This document shows, piece after piece, positions 6,831-12,257 of a stretch of DNA of 12,257 nucleotides. The translations under genes were made by a program, and so were the position numbers. The notes beneath the pieces are model-generated. The model made no database searches and had not been told where the DNA came from. It saw nothing but the letters and a program-made list of their open reading frames with translations. Source of the stretch: Caldilineae bacterium (GTDB lineage Bacteria; Chloroflexota; Anaerolineae; J102). The stretch spans positions 1 to 12,257 of the forward strand of contig DUEQ01000529.1 in assembly GCA_011192085.1 (NCBI GenBank), read 5' to 3'. Within the stretch, counting starts at the first letter, position 1. Each line of letters begins with the position of its first letter.

Positions 6831-7933
6831 GCCCCTATCACTTTGGCATTGAACACGAAGTAGCTTTCCTCAACGCGATGGGCGAGTTCGCGGACTTCAC
6901 TAACACCCGTTTCGCCCAGTTCGAGGCCATCATCACCCGCCTGCCACGCTATGAAAGTGACTATCCCCAATTGCGAGTGGGTGACGCCGGCATCAAGGTC
7001 AAACGCTGGTACATCGAGGGATTTGAACGCTTTGATGATGAGGGCCAAGTCATCGACTGTCCTCCCAAGGGCATCGAGATCCGGACCACCATCCACACCA
7101 GCATCCAAGGCGTGCTGGACGAACTGCGAACGAGCTTTAGACGGCTAACCGAGGAGGCCGCGGGAGATGGGTTCTCGCCAGTCTGGGTTAGCTTCAACCC
7201 TTGGCAAACCGAATTCCTCCCCAATCCACCCCTCACGCCCTACGAGCTGCGCCGTCGCGAGGGCTCGCCCGAAATGCTGACTGCAGAAATCCCCATGCTC
7301 ACCTACGGGCCCGACCTCAGCCTCTCCCATCCCGACTGGGATGACGCGACGCTCATCGACATCGGGCGCAAACTTACTTACTACAGCCCTTACATCATTC
7401 CCTTTAGCTTCAGCTCCCCGTTCTACAACGGCCGCTTGTGGGAGGGCTATTCGGCACGAACCTGGCGACGCACAGGACCCCGGCCCGCGGTCATGGTCTT
7501 TTTGCATAACGCCGCCGATCTCATCGACAGCGCACCCTCCCTGACCCAGCCCGCCCGCGTCCTCGCCGAAGCGGGCCGCATCGAGTTCAAGGCTTTCGAT
7601 TCTTGTCGTGATTTCGAGCTTTACGGAGCCTTGCTGGCCTTACTCAAGGGCATGACCTTAGACAATTCCCTACCGGGGCGGGCGACCACGCCCGACGCCA
7701 ACCTGCATCGCCACGTCGCCCGTTACGCATTCGATGACCCGGCCATCGCTGAGGTGGCGGAACGCGTTTTGGCTGCGGCCCGAACCGCTCTGGGCGACCA
7801 TCCCGATGCGGCCCATCTATCCCTATTGGAAACCATGCTCGAGCAGCGTCGCACGCCCGCGCAAGAGCAGATCCGCGTCTATCGCAAAAGCGGCTCCATG
7901 GAGGCCACCCTTCTGCACTTGCGCTATGCTTGA
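6827..7933 (+). CDS. Glutamate-cysteine-ligase-like carboxylate-amine ligase
   Basis: This 368-aa protein resembles the glutamate-cysteine ligase (GCS2-type) superfamily, which uses ATP to join a carboxylate, often of glutamate, to an amine through an acyl-phosphate. Visible motifs are FGIEHEVAF (residues 6-14; Glu9 and Glu11 in the usual metal/ATP-binding strand), KGIEIRTT (81-88) and RIEFKAFDSC (251-260), the last matching the family's conserved R-I-E-x-R late motif. Length suits the compact bacterial members. The real substrate cannot be read from sequence: gamma-glutamylcysteine synthesis is possible, but other ligations occur in the family and no glutathione synthetase is nearby. It starts on ATGA, overlapping the TPR gene's stop by 4 bp. 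The stop lies next to the promoter of the following gene. Confidence 0.75.
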   Translation: MSPYHFGIEHEVAFLNAMGEFADFTNTRFAQFEAIITRLPRYESDYPQLRVGDAGIKVKRWYIEGFERFDDEGQVIDCPPKGIEIRTTIHTSIQGVLDELRTSFRRLTEEAAGDGFSPVWVSFNPWQTEFLPNPPLTPYELRRREGSPEMLTAEIPMLTYGPDLSLSHPDWDDATLIDIGRKLTYYSPYIIPFSFSSPFYNGRLWEGYSARTWRRTGPRPAVMVFLHNAADLIDSAPSLTQPARVLAEAGRIEFKAFDSCRDFELYGALLALLKGMTLDNSLPGRATTPDANLHRHVARYAFDDPAIAEVAERVLAAARTALGDHPDAAHLSLLETMLEQRRTPAQEQIRVYRKSGSMEATLLHLRYA

Positions 7934-7948
7934 ACCCTCCTCCTGTGC

Positions 7949-7954
7949 TACAAT
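7949..7954 (+). promoter_or_regulatory. Extended -10 promoter for phosphoribosyltransferase gene
   Basis: TACAAT (7949-7954) is preceded by TGC (7946-7948), making an extended -10 element. No good -35 hexamer sits at 16-18 bp upstream, which extended -10 promoters tolerate. The predicted start near 7961 gives a leader of about 43 nt with no Shine-Dalgarno site. It begins 16 bp after the upstream stop codon. Confidence 0.55.
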
Positions 7955-8003
7955 CACCCCAATCCACCGACCGCATTCACTCTCTTATCATTGAATTCTT
8001 AAC

Positions 8004-8570
8004 ATGGTCTCACCCGAACTCCTCACCCCCTACACTGTCGAACTTGCGGGCATTGTACGCCATCTCCCTCGTGTCGAGATCGCTCCCAGCGTAGTCATTG
8101 CCATCCTCAACATTCTGGGCGACACCGAACTGACCGAGGCTGTGGCTCAAGCTCTCGTCGAACGCATTCCCCCCGAAGTCGACATGCTGGTTACCGCCGA
8201 AGCCAAGAGCATACCCCTGGCCTACGCCATGTCCGTCAAGAGCGGCCTGCCTTATGCAGTGCTGCGCAAGAGCCGCAAACCCTATATGACTGGCGCCATC
8301 AGCACCGAGGTGATCAGCATCACCACGGACAAACCCCAGACCTTATGGATGGATGGCCGGGACATTCCTCGCATCCGGGAGAAGAAAGTCCTCTTCGTAG
8401 ACGATGTCATCTCCACGGGCAGCACGTACCAGGGCGCGAAAAAGCTCATCGAGAAAGCGGGCGGGCAGGTTATTGGCGCAGCCGCGATCATGACCGAAGG
8501 TGACAATCCCGCCTGGAATCACATCATCGCCCTGGGCAACTTGCCCCTGTGGCTGGAAAAAGCGGAATAA
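8004..8570 (+). CDS. Purine-type phosphoribosyltransferase
   Basis: This 188-aa type I phosphoribosyltransferase transfers the ribosyl phosphate of PRPP to a base, probably in cytoplasmic purine salvage. The PRPP-binding loop VLFVDDVISTGST is clear at residues 129-141, with Asp133-Asp134 before the Thr-Gly-rich turn. Upstream motifs TAEAKSIPLAYA and RKSRKPYM resemble adenine/xanthine PRTases and the PRTase domain of PurR-like regulators, which carry a similar EAKGIPLAY stretch. No DNA-binding domain is present, and length matches the catalytic enzymes (170-190 aa). Adenine is the likeliest base, but hypoxanthine or xanthine cannot be excluded. It has its own extended -10 promoter, and the spacer after it holds a hairpin array before prfA. 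Confidence 0.85.
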   Translation: MVSPELLTPYTVELAGIVRHLPRVEIAPSVVIAILNILGDTELTEAVAQALVERIPPEVDMLVTAEAKSIPLAYAMSVKSGLPYAVLRKSRKPYMTGAISTEVISITTDKPQTLWMDGRDIPRIREKKVLFVDDVISTGSTYQGAKKLIEKAGGQVIGAAAIMTEGDNPAWNHIIALGNLPLWLEKAE

Positions 8571-8608
8571 CAAAAACCCCCCCGACCCTCTCTCGAAAGT
8601 CGCTATGC

Positions 8609-8704
8609 TCCTCTTCGGGGGAAGGGGGACGTATGTGGCCCTGGCGGATCACGGATCCGCCTGGAGGCGGTTCAAGCTGGATTCGCGATCCGGCAGTTCC
8701 TGCC
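8609..8704 (+). repeat. Array of consecutive hairpins upstream of prfA
   Basis: Four stems lie in one 96-bp stretch: 8609-8616/8621-8628 (8 bp, two G-U pairs, GGGG loop); GGCGGATC/GATCCGCC at 8643-8661 (perfect 8 bp, ACG loop); GCTGGAT/ATCCGGC at 8676-8694 (7 bp, one G-U); and GGCAG/CTGCC at 8692-8704 (5 bp, TTC loop). CCGCC (8657-8661) can also pair with GGCGG (8666-8670), which competes with the second stem, and the third and fourth stems share three bases. The second and third share a GGAT...GATCC core, suggesting a repeated palindromic unit. None is followed by a T-run. It could be a REP-like element, an RNA leader of prfA, or an attenuator. Confidence 0.5.
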
Positions 8705-8756
8705 TGCAATCCACCCTTTATGCGGTTGCCTTCGCAGCTCCAACCAAAAGTCATTT

Positions 8757-9827
8757 ATGCTCGAAAAACTCGAACGCCTTGAACAGCGCTACGACGAACT
8801 GGAACGGCAATTGGCGGACCCGGTCACCGCGGCGGATTATCAGCGCGCCGCCAAGATCGCACAGGAACAGGCCGATATCCGGGAGATCGTTGAAACCTTT
8901 CGCCAATACAAGCGGGTGCTGCAGGAGATGGAAGAGGCCCGGGAGCTGGCGGCCCTGGAGGAAGACCCCGATATGCGGGAGCTGGCCGAAGCCGAACTCA
9001 AAGACCTGAAACAGCAGCAGGCCGCGTTGGAGGAGGAGCTGAAGAAACTTCTCATCCCCAAGGACCCGCGCGACAAGAAGAACGTGATCATGGAGATTCG
9101 GGCCGCGGCAGGAGGCGACGAGGCCGCACTCTTCGCCGCAGACCTCTTCCGCATGTACGCCCGCTACGCGGAACGCCATGGCTGGAAGGTGGACGTGCTT
9201 TCCAGCAACCGCAGCGGCATTGGCGGCTACAAAGAGATCATCTTCCTCATCAAGGGCGAAGGGGCCTACAGCCGCCTGAAGTACGAATCGGGCGTGCATC
9301 GGGTGCAACGCGTGCCCGTGACCGAATCTCAGGGGCGCATCCACACCTCCACCGCCACGGTCGCGGTCCTGCCCGAGGCGGAAGAGGTGGAGATCGACAT
9401 CGATCCCAAGGACCTGCGCATCGACATCTTTCGCTCCAGCGGCCCGGGCGGCCAGAGCGTAAACACCACCGACAGCGCCGTGCGCATCACCCACCTGTCC
9501 ACGGGCCTGGTGGTGAGTTGCCAGGATGAGAAGAGTCAGCTCCAAAACCGCATCAAGGCCATGGCCATCCTCCGGGCCCGGCTCTACGATATGGAAGTGC
9601 AACGTCGCCAGGAGGAGCTGGGCGCGGAGCGCCGTTCGCAACTGGGCGGCGGCGACCGCAGCGAGAAGATCCGCACCTACAACTTCCCCCAAAACCGCGT
9701 CACCGACCATCGCATCGGCAAGAGCTCCTACAACCTGCCCGCGGTGCTCGATGGCGATCTGGATGACTTCATCGACGAACTCGCCCTGGCCGACCAGACC
9801 GAACGCTTGCAGGCGCAGGCGTCGTAA
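8757..9827 (+). CDS. prfA: Peptide chain release factor 1 (RF1)
   Basis: This 356-aa class I release factor reads UAA and UAG in the ribosomal A site and triggers peptide release. The anticodon-like tripeptide is PVT (residues 187-189) within [14 protein letters not shown], the RF1-type site (PxT) rather than the SPF of RF2. The catalytic GGQ is at 231-233 in [10 protein letters not shown], whose Gln is methylated by PrmC, encoded two genes downstream. The N-terminal domain is helical and Glu-rich (about 1-105). Length is standard (about 355-360). The ATG at 8757 gives the usual N-terminus [16 protein letters not shown]. No Shine-Dalgarno site is seen, and the leader carries several hairpins. 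Confidence 0.97.
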   Translation: MLEKLERLEQRYDELERQLADPVTAADYQRAAKIAQEQADIREIVETFRQYKRVLQEMEEARELAALEEDPDMRELAEAELKDLKQQQAALEEELKKLLIPKDPRDKKNVIMEIRAAAGGDEAALFAADLFRMYARYAERHGWKVDVLSSNRSGIGGYKEIIFLIKGEGAYSRLKYESGVHRVQRVPVTESQGRIHTSTATVAVLPEAEEVEIDIDPKDLRIDIFRSSGPGGQSVNTTDSAVRITHLSTGLVVSCQDEKSQLQNRIKAMAILRARLYDMEVQRRQEELGAERRSQLGGGDRSEKIRTYNFPQNRVTDHRIGKSSYNLPAVLDGDLDDFIDELALADQTERLQAQAS

Positions 9828-9835
9828 TTCTCCAG

Positions 9836-9899
9836 CAGTCACCAGTCATCAACTTGTTCGGGGGTTTCAGCCCCCGTCACCCCCACTGATCACTGATTA
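9836..9899. repeat. Two heptamer duplications around a GC hairpin
   Basis: CAGTCAC and CAGTCAT are adjacent at 9836-9849. CTGATCA and CTGATTA are adjacent at 9886-9899. Between them a 6-bp stem, CGGGGG (9859-9864) with CCCCCG (9871-9876), forms a hairpin with a TTTCAG loop and no T-run. The arrangement resembles heptameric short tandem repeats known from intergenic DNA of cyanobacteria and other bacteria. The hairpin could also end the prfA transcript weakly. Confidence 0.5.
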
Positions 9900-9935
9900 C
9901 CATCAAAACCGTCCCCCATTCCCCCAACTGACGAC

Positions 9936-9941
9936 AGGAGG
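9936..9941 (+). promoter_or_regulatory. Strong Shine-Dalgarno site deciding the rmuC start
   Basis: AGGAGG lies 5 nt before a GTG codon at 9947. It is the only clear Shine-Dalgarno site among the genes of this window, and it fixes GTG as the start of rmuC. Confidence 0.85.
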
Positions 9942-9946
9942 CCCTC

Positions 9947-10825
9947 GTGTCGCAACTTGTGGCGCTGTTGTTGGGCGTGGTTATCATCCTGCTGGCCGCG
10001 CTTATCTACCTGGTGTACACTCGGGGCAGGATCGAACCAGAGACCGTGGAGATGGCGCTGGTGAAGGCGATGCAGCAATCGGGCCTGGAACAGACCGTCG
10101 GGCGGTTGGAGACCTACGCCCGAGACATCCGCCATGACTACCGGGCGCTGGACAGGATGCTGCGCGTGCCTACGGAGCGAGGCGCGCTGGGCGAGATCGC
10201 GCTGGAGCAGATCCTGGCCGACCAGCTTCCCCCCGACATGTACGGCATCCGCCGCCGCCTCTTCAACGGCGAAACCCCCGACGCCTTCATCAAGACTGCC
10301 AATGGTTTCATCATCATCGATTCCAAATTCCCCCTGGACAACTACCGCAAGATGCGCGAAGCGCGAGACCCCAAGACCCGGGCCCAGTTCAAGCGTCGAT
10401 TCCTCAGCGATGTGCAGGGGCATCTGGACAAGGTCGCCACAGCCTATATCCGGCCCGATCTGGGCACCGAGGACTTCGCGTTCGTCTTCATCCCCTCCGA
10501 AGGGGTCTACTACTTCCTGACCGCCCAGGCCTATGAGTTGCTGCGCGATTATGGCCGCCGCGGGGTGCAGGTCGTCTCTCCCCTCACGCTGGCCCACAAG
10601 ATCGAACTCATCCGAGCGGGGGTCCACGCCCGTCGTCTGTCGGAGCAGGCGGACCAGGTACGCAACGACCTGATCGAGCTCGCGCGGCGCTTCGACGCGG
10701 TGGATCAGGCCTGGCGCATCTTCTACCAGACCCACTTCCGCAACGCTGCCAACAAGGCCGATGAATTGGACGCGGCCTATCGCCGGGTACGGGAGGCCTT
10801 CGATCACATCGCTCGATTGGAATAG
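9947..10825 (+). CDS. rmuC: RmuC-family protein (restriction-endonuclease-like fold)
   Basis: This 292-aa protein starts with GTG behind a strong AGGAGG. RmuC limits recombination or inversion between short inverted repeats in E. coli; its core is a PD-(D/E)XK nuclease-like fold. An N-terminal membrane anchor (about 4-26) is followed by a short helical linker and then the RmuC domain (about 70-285). Visible motifs are ERGALGEIALEQIL, with the conserved Glu, and IIIDSKFPLDNY, the D-S-K-F-P strand expected at the catalytic Asp/Lys site. FVFIPSEGVYY and the later SPLTLAH are also RmuC-typical. It is shorter than E. coli RmuC (about 475 aa) because the long coiled coil is reduced, as in many non-proteobacterial members. 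It sits between prfA and prmC with 119 and 81 bp spacers. Substrate and activity in this organism are inferred. Confidence 0.9.
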   Translation: MSQLVALLLGVVIILLAALIYLVYTRGRIEPETVEMALVKAMQQSGLEQTVGRLETYARDIRHDYRALDRMLRVPTERGALGEIALEQILADQLPPDMYGIRRRLFNGETPDAFIKTANGFIIIDSKFPLDNYRKMREARDPKTRAQFKRRFLSDVQGHLDKVATAYIRPDLGTEDFAFVFIPSEGVYYFLTAQAYELLRDYGRRGVQVVSPLTLAHKIELIRAGVHARRLSEQADQVRNDLIELARRFDAVDQAWRIFYQTHFRNAANKADELDAAYRRVREAFDHIARLE

Positions 10826-10906
10826 AATCAAAGAGATCGCTTTTGGGAAGGTCACCAACGCGCGCCTGTATCCCACACGTCACCACCTTCTCCTACCCCC
10901 AAGCCA

Positions 10907-11758
10907 ATGACTCCTGCCATCCGTGATAGGTTGAGGGAAGCAACTGAGGTGCTGAAGCGCGCGGGCGTGGATACGCCCACCCTGGACGCGGAGCTGCTGT
11001 TGGCCCATGCGCTGGGCGTGGCGCGCTCGTGGCTTCTGGCCCATCCCGAACAGCATCTCACGCCCGAGCAAGAAGCGGCGTTTCGGGCCTTGCTGGCCCG
11101 GCGGACGGCCCGCGAGCCCCTGGCCTACATCACGGGCCAACGCGCGTTCTACGACATCCAGCTTGAAGTCACCCCCGCTGTGCTGACGCCCCGGCCCGAG
11201 ACCGAGGAGCTGGTGGAGCGGGCGTTGACCTGGCTGAGGGAGCGACCGCGCGCGGTCGTGGTGGATGTGGGGACGGGCAGCGGGGCCATCGCCCTGACCG
11301 TCGCTCGGCATGCGTCCCAGTCTCGAGTCTACGCCATCGACATCAGTCCCCAGGCGCTGGACGTGGCCCGGAGGAATGCCCGTCGCCTGGGATTGACGGC
11401 GCGGGTCGCGTTTCTTCTGGGCGACTTGCTGGCTCCCCTACCTGAACCGGTCGATATCATCCTCGCCAACCTGCCCTACATTCCCGAAGGGGTTCGCACC
11501 GATCTCATGCCTGAAGTGGCCGCGTTCGAGCCGCCCGAGGCCCTCTTCAGTGGCGAGCGGGGCCTCGACCACATCGCGCGGCTGCTGGCCCAGGCCCCTG
11601 CATTTTTGCGCCCGGGCGGGCGCATCCTCCTGGAGATGGGCTGCGACCAGGCGGATGAGGTCCTGGCCCTGGCCCGTCAGTCCTTCCCTCGGGCGGATAG
11701 GCGGGTCATCCAGGATCTGACGGGCCGAGACCGGTTTTTGGCTATTGCGCTTCCCTGA
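10907..11758 (+). CDS. prmC: Release factor glutamine methyltransferase PrmC (HemK)
   Basis: This 283-aa enzyme transfers a methyl group from S-adenosylmethionine to the Gln of the GGQ motif in class I release factors such as the neighbouring RF1. The N-terminal helical domain (about 1-85) ends in the conserved YITGQRAFYD, followed by VLTPRPETEELVE. The SAM-binding motif I is DVGTGSG (120-126). The active-site motif reads NLPY (188-191) instead of the usual NPPY; the second residue is Leu, while the catalytic Asn, the second Pro and the Tyr remain. The C-terminus GRDRFLAIA matches the family. Length is normal (about 275-290). There is no Shine-Dalgarno site; the leader is pyrimidine-rich. The next gene is convergent, 19 bp away. 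Confidence 0.95.
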   Translation: MTPAIRDRLREATEVLKRAGVDTPTLDAELLLAHALGVARSWLLAHPEQHLTPEQEAAFRALLARRTAREPLAYITGQRAFYDIQLEVTPAVLTPRPETEELVERALTWLRERPRAVVVDVGTGSGAIALTVARHASQSRVYAIDISPQALDVARRNARRLGLTARVAFLLGDLLAPLPEPVDIILANLPYIPEGVRTDLMPEVAAFEPPEALFSGERGLDHIARLLAQAPAFLRPGGRILLEMGCDQADEVLALARQSFPRADRRVIQDLTGRDRFLAIALP

Positions 11759-11777
11759 GGGGGAAAGGGGACGCGGG

Positions 11778-12224
11778 TTATTGCGGGAGAACTGCGGCGA
11801 GCTGCTGGTAAACGAGCTGCCATTGGTCGCTGGCGTAGAGGATGAGCTGGTCCGCATCGTCTACCTCGTACCGAATGACCGCGGGCAGCAGGCCCAGATA
11901 GGCGGCCTCTTGCTCCATGACGCCTTCGGGCGTTTCGCAGAGTTGCTTGGTGGCTATGGGGGGATCGAGAACGAGGCCGCCTTCCGCGGCCAGGGTGTAG
12001 GTTCCCTGGTAGACGTTGCATCCGGCTGAGCCGCTGTATGCGCCATCCGCCGCGAAAAGCATGGTGATCTCTGTGCCGGGCAGGGTGGCGATGGGCGCCA
12101 TTTCCGCCTGAGCCCGGGAGACCAGACTCCAGGTGCGACCGATAAGGTCCTCGCCGAGGGAAGGCGCTTCGGTGGGGGCGGGGGTGATGGCTGGCTTGAC
12201 ACGTGAATGGATGCGGAGATTCAA
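11778..12224 (-). CDS. META (HslJ-like) domain protein, 5' end uncertain
   Basis: The visible product (148 aa from a TTG) has a Pro/Thr/Ala-rich linker (TPAPTEAPS, about 15-23) and then one META domain (about 28-147). Family signs are GRTWSL at the first strand, AGCNVYQGTY (the G-C-N-x-y-x-G-x-Y core), a later Cys in KQLCETPEGVMEQEAAYL and a final LILY strand. META domains occur in HslJ-type secreted or envelope proteins linked to stress or resistance; the molecular function is unclear. Such linkers usually follow a lipoprotein signal. Here the frame stays open to the window edge at 12257, and the upstream residues (Arg/His-rich) are not signal-like, so the gene may start outside the window, start at the TTG, or carry a frameshift. 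It converges on prmC with a 19-bp gap. Confidence 0.75.
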   Translation of the reverse strand: MNLRIHSRVKPAITPAPTEAPSLGEDLIGRTWSLVSRAQAEMAPIATLPGTEITMLFAADGAYSGSAGCNVYQGTYTLAAEGGLVLDPPIATKQLCETPEGVMEQEAAYLGLLPAVIRYEVDDADQLILYASDQWQLVYQQLAAVLPQ

Positions 12225-12257
12225 GAGCGCTGATCGCCGAGGGTGTTGACTGCGCTG

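Noticed and set aside
8500..9009. Plus-strand open frame across the PRTase-prfA spacer
   Set aside because: It overlaps both well-supported genes out of frame, and its translation has no domain signs.
9836..9899. Possible CRISPR-like repeat arrangement
   Set aside because: The repeated units are 7 bp and directly adjacent, with no regular spacers and no cas genes in the window.
11745..12029. Plus-strand open frame opposite the META-domain gene
   Set aside because: The minus-strand frame carries clear META-domain motifs, while this one has no recognisable features and begins inside prmC.
12196..12201. TTGACA on the + strand inside the META-domain gene
   Set aside because: No -10-like element follows at proper spacing and it lies within a coding sequence on the other strand.

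Overview
The window is GC-rich bacterial chromosome with densely packed core genes, nearly all on the + strand. Composition, SD-poor starts, the order prfA-rmuC-prmC, a META-domain protein with a TPAPTEAPS linker and a YwiC-like membrane protein suggest a member of Chloroflexota (Anaerolineae-like). That placement is inferred from style and family content; no marker gene was compared.

Layout: (1) 1-1017: a consensus sigma-70-type promoter drives a YwiC-like multi-pass membrane protein. (2) 1014-1128: a second promoter, whose -35 box overlaps that gene's stop codon, drives tRNA-Arg(TCT). (3) 1129-1842: a 318-bp gene-free stretch with a strong hairpin, a heptamer repeat and a candidate promoter, then a small four-helix membrane protein of unknown function. 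(4) 1995-5603: a full-length chromosome-partition protein SMC. (5) 5604-5867: an AT-rich island with a perfect TTGACA-N17-TACAAT promoter, followed after about 65-90 nt by a textbook intrinsic terminator. This predicts a roughly 87-nt terminated RNA, either a small RNA or an attenuated leader, and it is the most unusual element here. (6) 5868-7933: a membrane-anchored TPR protein overlapping by 4 bp a glutamate-cysteine-ligase-like carboxylate-amine ligase. (7) 8004-8570: a purine-type phosphoribosyltransferase with its own extended -10 promoter. (8) 8571-8756: a spacer of consecutive, partly mutually exclusive hairpins. (9) 8757-11758: prfA (RF1), rmuC and prmC. PrmC methylates the GGQ glutamine of RF1, so substrate and modifying enzyme are neighbours, with the RmuC nuclease-fold protein between them. 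(10) 11778-12224, minus strand: a META-domain protein, convergent with prmC and still open toward the window edge.

The genes cover chromosome segregation (SMC), translation termination (RF1, PrmC), arginine decoding (tRNA), DNA maintenance (RmuC), nucleotide salvage (PRTase) and possibly thiol or peptide ligation. I found no mobile element, CRISPR array or clear defence system. The points worth a second look are non-coding: the terminated RNA at 5716-5803, the hairpin array before prfA, heptamer tandem repeats in spacers, the scarcity of Shine-Dalgarno sites, and two promoters sharing a 10-bp -35 block.
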